Shown: piece by piece, positions 24,486 to 36,882 of the stretch
How the letters are laid out: each line of letters starts with the position of its first letter
How positions within the stretch are numbered: position 1 is the stretch's first letter
Source of the DNA: Trabulsiella odontotermitis
GTDB lineage: Bacteria > Pseudomonadota > Gammaproteobacteria > Enterobacterales > Enterobacteriaceae
Direction of reading: 5' to 3'
DNA length: 64,000 nt
NCBI RefSeq assembly: GCF_030053895.1
Contig: NZ_CP125781.1
Coordinates: forward strand, 3,596,001-3,660,000
The notes under the pieces: generated by a model
The model's database searches: none
What the model was told of the DNA's origin: nothing
What the model saw: only the letters and a program-made list of their open reading frames with translations
Made by a program: the position numbers and the translations under genes

Positions 24486-25286
24486 TTATTTATCAGGCTT
24501 GCCGGGACTGAATTCAACGAGTAGCGGGTTGTGGTCGGACGCGCGGGTGACCAGCACAGAGGCTTCATCCACCGCGAGGCCGCGATAGAAAACAAAATCG
24601 AGCGGACGGCCAAACGCACGACGGCGATTGTCATCTGTAAAGCGGACTTCGCGTAAGGACATCTCACGCGCAAAACGGTACAACGCGTTCATTCGCGGAC
24701 GGCTCCAGGCATTGAAGTCACCGGCCATAATCACCGGGCCGCTGTGGTGGGCAATCTGGTCGCCAATGGGAAGTAATTGCTTACTGTACACATCCACCCC
24801 CAGACTAAAATTTACCGCGTGAATATTCACTACCATCAACAGGCGAGTGTCCGGTAACGGATAGACCGTCACCAGCGCGGACTTCGCCAGACGCAGGATC
24901 GGCTCACGTTCACGCAACGGGCAACAATAAACAGGATGCGCCGCTGACAGTGTCATTACGCCAGAGGGATGCTGCGGTAACACAAAGGCGGGAACCTGAT
25001 CCGCCGCCAGATAGTTAGTGGTCGCAAACGACACCAGTTCAGGCGTGGTTTGCGCCTCCTGCAATAACACCAGATGCGCATCTTTGCCGAAATTTTTCAG
25101 CACCGACATCCATTCAGCGCGCTGCTGTTTAAAGATATTCCAGACGAGGATCCGTATTTTTTCTTCACTGCTGATGGGCGCACCTGCGGGTAACGCTGTA
25201 CCAATGCTCGCAAACGATCCTGGTGGCAGGATCCGCTCCGCCGGTTGTCCGGCGACATAACGCATGGCATAGGTATTCTTTCGCAC
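24486..25286 (-). CDS. yafD: Endonuclease/exonuclease/phosphatase family protein YafD
   Basis: YafD (266 residues) belongs to the EEP superfamily of metal-dependent phosphodiesterases. Signature residues are visible: RILVWNIFKQQRAEW with the Asn (near 45-59), LLQEAQTTPE with the metal-binding Glu (near 73-82), MAGDFNAWSRPR (near 193-204) and the terminal ASDHNPLLVEF (near 249-259). The physiological substrate is unknown. The start MRKNTYAMRYVAG follows E. coli. A terminator-like hairpin sits 24 bp upstream in the leader. Confidence 0.92.
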   Translation of the reverse strand: MRKNTYAMRYVAGQPAERILPPGSFASIGTALPAGAPISSEEKIRILVWNIFKQQRAEWMSVLKNFGKDAHLVLLQEAQTTPELVSFATTNYLAADQVPAFVLPQHPSGVMTLSAAHPVYCCPLREREPILRLAKSALVTVYPLPDTRLLMVVNIHAVNFSLGVDVYSKQLLPIGDQIAHHSGPVIMAGDFNAWSRPRMNALYRFAREMSLREVRFTDDNRRRAFGRPLDFVFYRGLAVDEASVLVTRASDHNPLLVEFSPGKPDK

Positions 25287-25309
25287 TTTTAGCTTCGAAC
25301 CTCAATGAC

Positions 25310-25337
25310 AAAAAACCCGCCCAGAATCGCGCGGGTT
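25310..25337 (-). promoter_or_regulatory. Terminator-like hairpin in the yafD leader
   Basis: Read leftward, AACCCGC (25331-25337 on the complement) pairs with GCGGGTT (25314-25320) and is followed by TTTT. It lies 24-51 bp before the yafD start and downstream of any yafD promoter in the 136 bp yafC/yafD gap. It could attenuate yafD or block leftward readthrough. The role is inferred. Confidence 0.5.
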
Positions 25338-25422
25338 CTTCTGTTATAGGGATTTCCGCTCATACTTTCAACGCTATTTACCAGAAACATTGTATTATTG
25401 AATTTTTGCGCATGGAGCAACA

Positions 25423-26319
25423 ATGAAAGCAACCTCTGAAGAAATTGCCATCTTTGTCGCGGTTGTCGAAAGTGGAAGCTTTAGTCGGGCGGCAGAACAG
25501 CTCGATCAAGCTAACTCCGCCGTCAGCCGGGCCGTCAAAAAACTCGAATCAAAACTGGGCGTCAGCCTGCTCAACCGAACCACCCGTCAGTTGAGCCTGA
25601 CCGAAGAAGGTGAGCGTTATTTTCGCCGGATGCAGGTGGTGTTGCAGGAAATGGCAGCCGCGGAAAACGAGCTGATGGAGACGCGAAACACACCGCGAGG
25701 CTTGCTGCGCGTCGATGCCGCCACGCCGGTGGTGCTTCATTTTCTGATGCCGCTGATAAAGCCGTTTCGGGAACGCTACCCTGAAATGACACTCTCGCTG
25801 GTCTCCTCAGAAACGTTTATCAACCTGATTGAGCGCAAAGTGGATGTCGCCATTCGGGCCGGGACGCTCACTGACTCCAGCCTGCGCGCGCGTCCGCTGT
25901 TCAACAGCTACCGGAAGATCATCGCCTCACCAGATTATCTTGAGAAACACGGCACGCCGCAAACCGTGGAAGAACTGAAACAACACCTGTGCCTGGGTTT
26001 CACCGAGCCAGTTTCCCTGAATACATGGCCCGTATCCTGTAATGACGGGCAACTCTTTGAGATTCAGTGCGGACTCTCGTCAAATAGCGGCGAAACGCTA
26101 AAACACCTCTGCCTGAGCGGCAATGGCATTGCCTGTCTGTCCGACTATATGGTGGATAAAGAAATTGAGAAGGGAGATTTTGTCGAGCTGCTGGCGGATA
26201 AACGTTTGCCGGTCGAGATGCCATTCAGCGCGGTCTATTACAGCGACAGAGCGGTAAGTACCCGCATTCGGGCGTTTATTGATTTCTTGAGTGAATACAT
26301 TAAGCAGAACATGAAATAA
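25423..26319 (+). CDS. yafC: LysR-family transcriptional regulator YafC
   Basis: YafC has 298 residues and the LysR layout. The N-terminal winged helix-turn-helix spans about 1-62 (VAVVESGSFSRAAEQLDQ, then SAVSRAVKKLESKLGVSLLNRT), followed by a linker helix and a periplasmic-binding-like effector domain (about 90-295). The ligand and targets are unknown. It is divergent from yafD and convergent with dkgB, as in E. coli. LysR regulators often control a divergent neighbour, so yafD is a candidate target by inference only. Confidence 0.9.
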   Translation: MKATSEEIAIFVAVVESGSFSRAAEQLDQANSAVSRAVKKLESKLGVSLLNRTTRQLSLTEEGERYFRRMQVVLQEMAAAENELMETRNTPRGLLRVDAATPVVLHFLMPLIKPFRERYPEMTLSLVSSETFINLIERKVDVAIRAGTLTDSSLRARPLFNSYRKIIASPDYLEKHGTPQTVEELKQHLCLGFTEPVSLNTWPVSCNDGQLFEIQCGLSSNSGETLKHLCLSGNGIACLSDYMVDKEIEKGDFVELLADKRLPVEMPFSAVYYSDRAVSTRIRAFIDFLSEYIKQNMK

Positions 26320-26321
26320 AA

Positions 26322-26347
26322 AAGCGAGTGGCGCAATGCCACTCGCT
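26322..26347. terminator. Terminator between yafC and dkgB
   Basis: AGCGAGTGGC (26323-26332) pairs with GCCACTCGCT (26338-26347). Read leftward it is followed by TTTTTTATTTC, a good terminator for dkgB; rightward the T-run is weak. Confidence 0.82.
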
Positions 26348-26357
26348 ACTCTGGAGA

Positions 26358-27161
26358 TTAATCCCAGTTCGGCGCCAGGCCTTCCGGGCTAACCAGACGA
26401 TCGTTGCAATCAAGCGCAGCAATCGCTTTCTTATCTTCCTCGTCCAGCTTCAGATCGCGTGCCAGCAGGTTGCTCGCCAGGTTTTCACGTTTAGTGGATG
26501 ATGGGATCACGGCATAACCTTCACCCATTGCCCATGCCAGGATAACCTGAGCCGGGGTAGCGTTGTGTTTTGCAGCGATACGCGCAATCACTTCATCTTT
26601 CAGCGCCTTACCATAAGCCAGCGTCATATAAGAGGTGATGTGGATACCGTGAGCCTTCGCCCAGTCAACCACTTTACCGTTCTGCAGGTACGGTGACAGC
26701 TCAATCTGGTTCGTCGCGATGTTTTCTGCCCCGACCGCAGCGATGGCTTTTTCCATCAGTGGGATGGTGAAGTTAGAAATACCGATTTCGCGAGTCAGAC
26801 CCTGCTTTTTCGCTTCCAGCAGCGCCTGCATGAATTCTTCAACAGACACTTCATCATTCGGGGACGGCCAGTGAATCAGCGTCAGATCCACATAATCGGT
26901 ACGCAGTTTCTGCAGGCTCTCTTTCAGACTTGAGATCAGCTTGTCTTTGCTCAGATTCTCGATCCAGATCTTAGTGGTGATAAACAGATCGCTGCGCTTA
27001 ACGCCGCTTTCCGCAATTGCCTGACCAACAGCCGCTTCGTTGCCATAGATCTGTGCAGTATCAATAGCGCGGTAGCCGAGCTCCAGCGCATTTTTTACAG
27101 AAGCGATAACTACATCGTCGTTCAGACGGAACGTACCAAGACCAAATGCAGGGATAGACAT
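26358..27161 (-). CDS. dkgB: 2,5-diketo-D-gluconate reductase B (aldo-keto reductase, methylglyoxal reductase)
   Basis: DkgB (267 residues) is a monomeric NADPH-dependent aldo-keto reductase. It reduces 2,5-diketo-gluconate in vitro and is a methylglyoxal and aldehyde reductase in cells. The fold starts at IPAFGLGTFRL. The catalytic tetrad is visible: Asp and Tyr in YRAIDTAQIYGNE (near 30-42), Lys in FITTKIW (near 61-67) and His in LTLIHWPSP (near 93-101). The C-terminal NADPH segment VIPSSTKRENLASNL is present. It is next to the rRNA operon, as in E. coli. Confidence 0.95.
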   Translation of the reverse strand: MSIPAFGLGTFRLNDDVVIASVKNALELGYRAIDTAQIYGNEAAVGQAIAESGVKRSDLFITTKIWIENLSKDKLISSLKESLQKLRTDYVDLTLIHWPSPNDEVSVEEFMQALLEAKKQGLTREIGISNFTIPLMEKAIAAVGAENIATNQIELSPYLQNGKVVDWAKAHGIHITSYMTLAYGKALKDEVIARIAAKHNATPAQVILAWAMGEGYAVIPSSTKRENLASNLLARDLKLDEEDKKAIAALDCNDRLVSPEGLAPNWD

Positions 27162-27287
27162 AAGAATTCCTCTTTTTCACAGTTTGTGTTTAATGCGAGG
27201 ATTATGGATGAAGCCATGGAAGGAAAACAGATCGTAAAACGCAGAGGATTTTTGCTAATACAGCAATAATCAATATTTTAGAATATG

Positions 27288-27315
27288 AAAAAGCCCTGAG
27301 TTTTCACTCAGGGCT
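27288..27315 (-). terminator. Terminator of the rRNA operon
   Basis: AGCCCTGAG (27292-27300) pairs with CTCAGGGCT (27307-27315) around TTTTCA. Read leftward it is followed by TTTTTCATATTC. It lies nine bases after the 3' end of the distal tRNA-Asp gene and closes the whole rrn transcript. Confidence 0.88.
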
Positions 27316-27324
27316 CTCAATAAG

Positions 27325-27401
27325 TGGCGGAACGGACGGGACTCGAACCCGCGACCCCCTGCGTGACAGGCAGGTATTCTAACCGACTGAACTACCGCTC
27401 C
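27325..27401 (-). tRNA. aspU: tRNA-Asp (anticodon GTC), distal gene of the rrn operon
   Basis: This 77-nt tRNA gene is identical to the copy at 19182-19258, including the encoded CCA and anticodon GTC. It lies 49 bp downstream of the 5S gene and is co-transcribed with it, corresponding to aspU at the end of E. coli rrnH. Confidence 0.97.
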
Positions 27402-27450
27402 ACCGAAACTGTCTACAACGCCCGGTTTTACCCGGGTTACTGCTAAATGG

Positions 27451-27570
27451 ATGCCTGGCAGTGTCCTACTCTCACATGGGGAAGCCCCACACTACCATCG
27501 GCGCTACGGCGTTTCACTTCTGAGTTCGGCATGGGGTCAGGTGGGACCACCGCGCTAAAGCCGCCAGGCA
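27451..27570 (-). rRNA. rrf: 5S ribosomal RNA
   Basis: This 120-nt gene begins TGCCTGGCGG and ends CTGCCAGGCAT (read leftward), so the ends pair as helix I. The internal segments around CCGAACTCAGAAGTGAAACG are those of gammaproteobacterial 5S rRNA. It lies 62 bp downstream of the 23S gene. A small hairpin-forming stretch (27421-27436) lies between it and the tRNA-Asp. Confidence 0.97.
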
Positions 27571-27632
27571 AATTCTGTTATCTGTATCAGGCTGAAAATC
27601 TGTCTCTCACGCCAAAACATCTTCGGCGTTGT

Positions 27633-30541
<2,909 letters not shown>

Positions 30542-30587
30542 TCACAACCCGAAGATGTCTTGTTCTGTCCGGCTTGTTGCGCGTCGT

Positions 30588-30669
30588 GAATACTGCGTTG
30601 TTCCGTACTCGCGATGCTCATGGACATTAAGTCCACTGCGCTCGCTACGTGCGGTACGCCTTGTCTTCA
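30588..30669 (+). repeat. Spacer stem-loop element, copy 2 (tRNA-Ala to 23S)
   Basis: This element begins GAATACTGCGTTG (30588-30600) and ends CGCCTTGTCTTCA (30657-30669), around a hairpin TGGAC-ATTAA-GTCCA (30621-30635). The same terminal words bound the element at 30949-31032 on the opposite strand. It fills part of the 308 bp spacer 30542-30849, which otherwise holds only rRNA-processing sequence. It may correspond to the ribosomal spacer loop type of element described in E. coli. Confidence 0.6.
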
Positions 30670-30849
30670 CTTCGCTCACATCACCTCTGACAGTGTTGTC
30701 TTCTGATTGCGAAAATTTGAGAGACTCACGAATAATCTTTCGACTATTCAGTGTTTCAATTTTCAGCTTGATCCAGATTTTTAAAGAGCAAAACTTCGCA
30801 GTGAACCTTTTCAGGCACACTCTGAAGTTTTCTTGTGTCGCAGTAAAGA

Positions 30850-30925
30850 TGGTGGAGCTATGCGGGATCGAACCGCAGACCTCCTGCGTGCAAAGCAGGC
30901 GCTCTCCCAGCTGAGCTATAGCCCC
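30850..30925 (-). tRNA. alaT: tRNA-Ala (anticodon TGC)
   Basis: This 76-nt gene in the 16S-23S spacer has acceptor GGGGCTA with TAGCTCC, anticodon loop TTTGCAC with TGC, and an encoded CCA. The Ile-Ala tRNA pair in the spacer is the arrangement of E. coli rrnA, rrnD and rrnH. The symbol is generic, as the copies are identical in E. coli. Confidence 0.97.
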
Positions 30926-30948
30926 ATCGTGATTACCTCTGTACCGGT

Positions 30949-31032
30949 AATTTTTCCTGAGACAAGGCGCGCAACGGCGAAGCATACAATCAGTATGCGA
31001 GTCGTTTCGCAACGCAGTATTCAGGGAAAATT
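30949..31032 (-). repeat. Spacer stem-loop element, copy 1 (between tRNA-Ile and tRNA-Ala)
   Basis: The 107 bp gap between the two tRNAs is mostly an imperfect palindrome. Outer arms AATTTTTCCTGA (30949-30960) and TCAGGGAAAATT (31021-31032) pair with one mismatch, and an inner stem GCATAC/GTATGC lies at 30982-30998. On the minus strand it contains GAATACTGCGTTG and CGCCTTGTCTCAGG, words shared with the element at 30588-30669. In E. coli this gap is about 42 bp, so it looks like an insertion. Confidence 0.65.
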
Positions 31033-31109
<77 letters not shown>

Positions 31110-31180
31110 GCAGAGATTTTTTACTGCTGTAATTTCATCAGACAATCTGTGTGAGCACTTCAGAGGCAGGTTCTTTCAGG

Positions 31181-32721
<1,541 letters not shown>

Positions 32722-32852
32722 AAGTTTGATGCTCTAAGAATTAAACTTCGTAATGAATTACGTGTTCACTCTTTGAGACTTGGTATTCATTTTTCGTCCG
32801 AGGACGTTAAGAATCCAGTCACTCCGAGTGCCCACACAGATTGTCTGATAAA

Positions 32853-32865
32853 TTGTTAAAGAGCA
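32853..32865 (-). promoter_or_regulatory. rrn leader boxA antiterminator
   Basis: Read leftward TGCTCTTTAACAA is the classic boxA, bound by NusB-NusE (S10), which lets RNA polymerase pass Rho-dependent terminators in the rRNA genes. It lies in the leader between P2 and the 16S gene. The 374 bp gap 32722-33095 holds boxA, P2 and P1 and no gene. Confidence 0.88.
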
Positions 32866-32905
32866 GTTGCGACGCGGCTTACAGCGCACTGTCGCGAGGT
32901 GGCGT

Positions 32906-32933
32906 ATATTACGCTTTCCTCTTTCAGAGTCAA
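32906..32933 (-). promoter_or_regulatory. rrn promoter P2
   Basis: The -35 TTGACT (32928-32933 on the complement) and -10 TAATAT (32906-32911) are 16 bp apart and match the E. coli rrn P2 promoter pattern, placed about 190 bp before the 16S gene. Confidence 0.85.
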
Positions 32934-33015
32934 CCCCAATTTCTCAGGATTTTTTCTCTTCCGACTCACCGTCGCTGTGTGATGTTTGTCATCAGCGCCG
33001 TGTCGATGGAGGCGC

Positions 33016-33043
33016 ATTATAGGGGGCCTGCGAGGAATGACAA
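33016..33043 (-). promoter_or_regulatory. rrn promoter P1
   Basis: The -35 TTGTCA (33038-33043 on the complement) and -10 TATAAT (33016-33021) are 16 bp apart, followed by a GC-rich discriminator (GCGCC). This is the stringently controlled, growth-rate-regulated rrn P1 pattern. Upstream Fis sites would fall in the 3' end of gmhB; I did not define them. Confidence 0.9.
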
Positions 33044-33095
33044 GCGGAAAAATTCATTTTTATTTCAACCGCTCATCTTTTCGTCATAACGCTGG

Positions 33096-33659
33096 TTATT
33101 TCCGCTTTTTGATAGCCGCAGGCAAATCAGCAAGACTATTAATCACCCAATCAGCTGACTTTTCAGCCTCGTCGGTTACAGGCTTACCGGTACGCACCAG
33201 CACTTTGGTTCCGATCTCTGCCGCGGTCGCCGCCTGCATATCTTCCAGCTTATCGCCAACCATATAAGACGCAGCCATATCAATGTGCAGATAATCACGC
33301 GCAGAGATCAGCATTCCCGGGTGCGGTTTGCGGCAATCACAGACCTGGCGGAATTCCTCTACGCTCCCTTGTGGATGATGTGGACAATAATAGATACCAT
33401 CCAGATCGACACCGCGGTCGGCCAGTGACCAGTCCATCCACTCGGTCAGTGTTTCAAACTGCGCTTCGGTAAATTTGCCGCGCGCAATTCCGGACTGGTT
33501 GGTCACCAGTACCAGAGCAAAACCCATCTCTTTGAGTTCACGCATGGCATCAATGACGCCATCAATAAACTCAAAATCATCAATTTCATGCACATAGCCG
33601 TGATCAATATTTATTGTGCCATCACGATCGAGAAAAACTGCGGGTACTGACTTTGCCAC
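33096..33659 (-). CDS. gmhB: D-glycero-beta-D-manno-heptose-1,7-bisphosphate 7-phosphatase
   Basis: GmhB (187 residues) removes the 7-phosphate from heptose 1,7-bisphosphate on the way to ADP-heptose for LPS. It is a HAD-superfamily phosphatase: motif I FLDRDGTIN (two catalytic Asp near residues 11 and 13), motif II LVTNQSG (near 52-58), a zinc-binding Cys cluster (CPHHPQG...CDCRKP, near 92-110) and motif III/IV SYMVGDKLEDMQAA (near 132-145). I chose the GTG at 33657-33659 (VAKSVPAVFLDRDG) because it has an AGGAGC site and matches the family; a longer frame adds 22 residues. It is the gene between the rrn operon and metN. Confidence 0.95.
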   Translation of the reverse strand: MAKSVPAVFLDRDGTINIDHGYVHEIDDFEFIDGVIDAMRELKEMGFALVLVTNQSGIARGKFTEAQFETLTEWMDWSLADRGVDLDGIYYCPHHPQGSVEEFRQVCDCRKPHPGMLISARDYLHIDMAASYMVGDKLEDMQAATAAEIGTKVLVRTGKPVTDEAEKSADWVINSLADLPAAIKKRK

Positions 33660-33746
33660 GATGAGCTCCTGAATATAGCCTGTGCCGCTAGTATCGCATG
33701 TTTCGTCACGCAAGAAAGTGCTCATTATTGAAAGCTGGATTGATTT

Positions 33747-33770
33747 AGACGTCTGGATGCCTTAACATCC
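33747..33770 (+). promoter_or_regulatory. MetJ operator (tandem met boxes) upstream of metNIQ
   Basis: A perfect met box AGACGTCT (33747-33754) is followed directly by two imperfect 8-mers, GGATGCCT (33755-33762) and TAACATCC (33763-33770). MetJ with S-adenosylmethionine binds tandem boxes and represses. The array ends 76 bp before metN. Confidence 0.85.
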
Positions 33771-33846
33771 ATTTCATTGACGGCCTTCGTGCGCGTCCGG
33801 CAGTAAAAAATGCCACGGCTAACATTTAAACGATAATAAATACCTA

Positions 33847-34878
33847 ATGATTAAACTTTCGAAAATCACCAAAGTGTTCCAGCAGGGAAACCGTACTATT
33901 CAGGCTCTCAATGATGTCAGCCTGCATGTACCTGCCGGGCAAATCTACGGCGTCATTGGCGCCTCCGGTGCGGGTAAAAGTACGCTGATTCGCTGTGTGA
34001 ATCTGCTGGAACGTCCGACTCAGGGCAGCGTACTGGTTGACGGCCAGGAGTTGACGACGCTCTCAGAATCCGCGCTGACCAAAGCACGTCGCCAGATCGG
34101 CATGATTTTCCAGCACTTTAACCTGCTCGCTTCTCGTACCGTTTTTGGTAATGTCGCGTTGCCGCTGGAGCTCGATAACACCCCGAAAGAAGAAATAAAG
34201 CGCCGCGTCACTGAATTGCTGGATCTGGTCGGTCTGAGCGATAAACACGACAGCTATCCGGCAAACCTGTCGGGCGGTCAAAAGCAGCGCGTCGCCATTG
34301 CGCGTGCGCTGGCCAGCAATCCCAAAGTACTGCTGTGTGATGAAGCCACCAGCGCGCTCGACCCGGCCACCACGCGCTCCATTCTGGAACTGCTGAAAGA
34401 CATTAACCGTCGTCTGGGCCTGACCATTCTACTGATCACGCATGAGATGGATGTGGTGAAACGCATCTGCGATTGCGTTGCGGTTATTAGCAACGGTCAG
34501 TTGATCGAGCAGGATACGGTGAGTGAAGTGTTCTCCCATCCGAAAACCCCGCTGGCACAACAGTTCATTCAGTCGACACTGCATCTGGATATCCCGGAAG
34601 ATTACCTGGCGCGCCTGAAAGACTTCCCGTTGTCGGACAGCGTGCCGATGCTGCGCATGGAATTTACCGGTCAGTCCGTTGACGCCCCGCTGCTCTCCGA
34701 AACCGCGCGTCGTTTTAACGTGAATAACAATATTATCAGCGCACAGATGGATTACGCCGGCGGCGTTAAGTTCGGCATCATGCTGACCGAAATGCACGGA
34801 ACACAAGTAGATACGCAAGCCGCCATTGCCTGGCTGCAGGAACGACATGTAAAAGTAGAGGTGCTGGGTTATGTCTGA
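33847..34878 (+). CDS. metN: Methionine ABC transporter, ATP-binding protein
   Basis: MetN (343 residues) powers uptake of L- and D-methionine. ABC motifs: Walker A GASGAGKST (near 38-46), Q-loop IFQHFN, signature LSGGQKQRVAIARAL (near 140-154), Walker B VLLCDEATSALD and the switch His in LLITHEMD. The C-terminal NIL/ACT-like domain (about 265-343) senses methionine and mediates trans-inhibition. It overlaps metI by eight bases. MetJ boxes lie upstream. Confidence 0.97.
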   Translation: MIKLSKITKVFQQGNRTIQALNDVSLHVPAGQIYGVIGASGAGKSTLIRCVNLLERPTQGSVLVDGQELTTLSESALTKARRQIGMIFQHFNLLASRTVFGNVALPLELDNTPKEEIKRRVTELLDLVGLSDKHDSYPANLSGGQKQRVAIARALASNPKVLLCDEATSALDPATTRSILELLKDINRRLGLTILLITHEMDVVKRICDCVAVISNGQLIEQDTVSEVFSHPKTPLAQQFIQSTLHLDIPEDYLARLKDFPLSDSVPMLRMEFTGQSVDAPLLSETARRFNVNNNIISAQMDYAGGVKFGIMLTEMHGTQVDTQAAIAWLQERHVKVEVLGYV

Positions 34879-35524
34879 GCCAATGATGTGGTTACTGGCC
34901 CGCGGCGTCTGGGAGACGCTGGCGATGACCTTCGTCTCCGGCCTGTTCGGTTTTGTCCTCGGCCTGCCCGTGGGGGTTCTGCTGTATGTCACCCGTCCGG
35001 GGCAGATTGTGGAAAATGCGAAGATCTACCGCACCGTTTCGGCGCTGGTGAATATCTTCCGTTCGATTCCTTTTATTATTTTGCTGGTGTGGATGATCCC
35101 ATTCACCCGGGTAATCGTCGGCACCTCCATCGGTCTGCAGGCAGCGATTGTCCCGCTGACCGTCGGGGCGGCGCCGTTTATCGCCCGTATGGTAGAAAAC
35201 GCGTTGCTTGAAATTCCCACCGGATTGATTGAAGCGTCCCGCGCTATGGGCGCTACGCCGATGCAGATCGTACGCAAAGTCCTTTTGCCGGAAGCGCTGC
35301 CCGGTCTGGTGAATGCGGCAACGATTACCCTTATCACACTGGTAGGCTATTCGGCGATGGGCGGTGCCGTTGGCGCAGGCGGTCTCGGCCAGATTGGCTA
35401 TCAGTACGGCTATATCGGCTATAACGCGACGGTAATGAATACGGTACTGGTATTGTTAGTCGTTCTGGTTTATTTAATTCAATTCTGCGGCGATCGTATC
35501 GTCCGGACTGTGACTCACAAATAA
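34871..35524 (+). CDS. metI: Methionine ABC transporter, permease
   Basis: MetI (217 residues) is the inner-membrane permease of the methionine importer and works as a dimer with MetN. Five membrane helices are predicted. The EAA loop that contacts MetN is seen as GLIEASRAMGATPMQIVRKVLLPEALPG (near 118-145). It lies between metN (8 bp overlap) and metQ (29 bp). Confidence 0.97.
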   Translation: MSEPMMWLLARGVWETLAMTFVSGLFGFVLGLPVGVLLYVTRPGQIVENAKIYRTVSALVNIFRSIPFIILLVWMIPFTRVIVGTSIGLQAAIVPLTVGAAPFIARMVENALLEIPTGLIEASRAMGATPMQIVRKVLLPEALPGLVNAATITLITLVGYSAMGGAVGAGGLGQIGYQYGYIGYNATVMNTVLVLLVVLVYLIQFCGDRIVRTVTHK

Positions 35525-35553
35525 CGTAATACACAACATACAAAGGAAATAAC

Positions 35554-36369
35554 ATGGCGTTCAATTTGAAGACTTTTGCGGCCGTGGGTGCCCTGCTTGG
35601 TTCTCTGGCTCTGGTGGGTTGCGGTCAGGATGAAAAAGATCCGAACCACATTAAAGTAGGTATCATCGTTGGCGCTGAGCAGCAGGTTGCTGAAGTCGCG
35701 CAGAAAGTTGCGAAAGAGAAATACGGTCTGGATGTTGAACTGGTGACCTTTAACGATTACGTTCTGCCGAACGAAGCGCTGAGCAAAGGCGATATCGATG
35801 CAAACGCCTTCCAGCACAAACCGTACCTGGATCAGCAGATCAAAGATCGCGGCTACAAACTGGTACCAGTCGGAAACACTTTCGTTTACCCGATCGCAGG
35901 TTACTCCAAAAAAATCAAAACGCTGGACGAGCTGCAGCCAGAATCACAGGTTGCCGTTCCGAATGATCCGACCAACCTTGGCCGTTCCCTGCTGCTGCTG
36001 CAGAAAGTGGGTCTGATCAAACTGAAAGATGGCGTGGGCCTGCTGCCAACCGTGCTGGATATCGAGCAGAACCCGAAAAACCTGAAAATTGTTGAGCTGG
36101 AAGCGCCGCAGTTGCCGCGTTCTCTGGACGACGCACAGATTGCGCTGGCCGTCATCAACACCACATACGCCAGCCAGATCAACCTGACGCCGGCGAAAGA
36201 CGGTATCTTTGTTGAAGATAAAGAGTCTCCGTACGTTAACCTGATCGTTTCCCGCGAAGATAACAAAGACGCCGAAAACGTGAAAAAATTCGTTGAAGCG
36301 TATCAGTCTGACGAAGTGGCTGCGGCGGCCGACAAAATCTTTAATGGCGGTGCAGTGAAAGGCTGGTAA
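35554..36369 (+). CDS. metQ: Methionine-binding lipoprotein
   Basis: MetQ (271 residues) is the periplasmic substrate-binding component, anchored in the inner membrane by its lipid. The lipobox LALVGC places the modified Cys at residue 23. The NlpA family pattern follows (IKVGIIVGAEQQVAEVAQKV, then FNDYVLPNEALSKGDIDANAFQHKPYLD). It is the last gene of metNIQ; a hairpin with a T-rich tail follows at 36397. Confidence 0.97.
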   Translation: MAFNLKTFAAVGALLGSLALVGCGQDEKDPNHIKVGIIVGAEQQVAEVAQKVAKEKYGLDVELVTFNDYVLPNEALSKGDIDANAFQHKPYLDQQIKDRGYKLVPVGNTFVYPIAGYSKKIKTLDELQPESQVAVPNDPTNLGRSLLLLQKVGLIKLKDGVGLLPTVLDIEQNPKNLKIVELEAPQLPRSLDDAQIALAVINTTYASQINLTPAKDGIFVEDKESPYVNLIVSREDNKDAENVKKFVEAYQSDEVAAAADKIFNGGAVKGW

Positions 36370-36396
36370 TCTCTCTCCCCAGTCAATATCATTCAG

Positions 36397-36425
36397 GACG
36401 GGCATATGCCCGTCTTGTCATTTTG
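36397..36425 (+). terminator. Probable metNIQ terminator
   Basis: GACGGGCAT (36397-36405) is followed by its own complement ATGCCCGTC (36406-36414) and then TTGTCATTTT. The loop would form by opening the central bases. The T-tract is interrupted, so it may leak into rcsF. Confidence 0.6.
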
Positions 36426-36477
36426 ACCAGCACCTGATTCAATAACTGTCTGGTTTACCATTCATTGAGGAAATATT

Positions 36478-36882
36478 ATGCGTGCTTTACCGATCTGTTT
36501 ACTGGCACTCATGTTAAGCGGCTGTTCCATGCTAAGCAGATCTCCTGTCGAACCCGTACAAAGCACCGCAACGCCGCCCAAAACGGAAACCGTCAAACCC
36601 AAAGCACCGCGCCCTGTTCCGGTAAAAATCTACACCAAAGCAGAAGATTTGCTCGGTAAACCTTTCCGCGAACTCGGTGAAGTCTCCGGTGATTCCTGCC
36701 AGGCGTCCAATCAGGACTCTCCGCCAAACATTCCAACAGCGCGGAAACGTATGCAGATTAACGCTTCTAAAATGAAGGCGAACGCGGTTCTGCTGCACAG
36801 CTGCGAAGTGACCAGCGGTACGCCGGGTTGCTATCGTCAGGCCGTCTGTATCGGATCGGCCCTCAACGTTTCGGCGAAATGA
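36478..36882 (+). CDS. rcsF: Outer-membrane stress sensor lipoprotein RcsF
   Basis: RcsF (134 residues) senses envelope damage and signals through IgaA to the Rcs phosphorelay. The lipobox LMLSGC puts the lipidated Cys at 16. A Pro-rich segment (about 35-50, PKAPRPVPVK) spans to the folded domain, whose four Cys (DSCQAS, HSCEV, GCYRQAVC) form the two disulfides needed for function. The stop overlaps the start of trmO (ATGA). Confidence 0.96.
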   Translation: MRALPICLLALMLSGCSMLSRSPVEPVQSTATPPKTETVKPKAPRPVPVKIYTKAEDLLGKPFRELGEVSGDSCQASNQDSPPNIPTARKRMQINASKMKANAVLLHSCEVTSGTPGCYRQAVCIGSALNVSAK

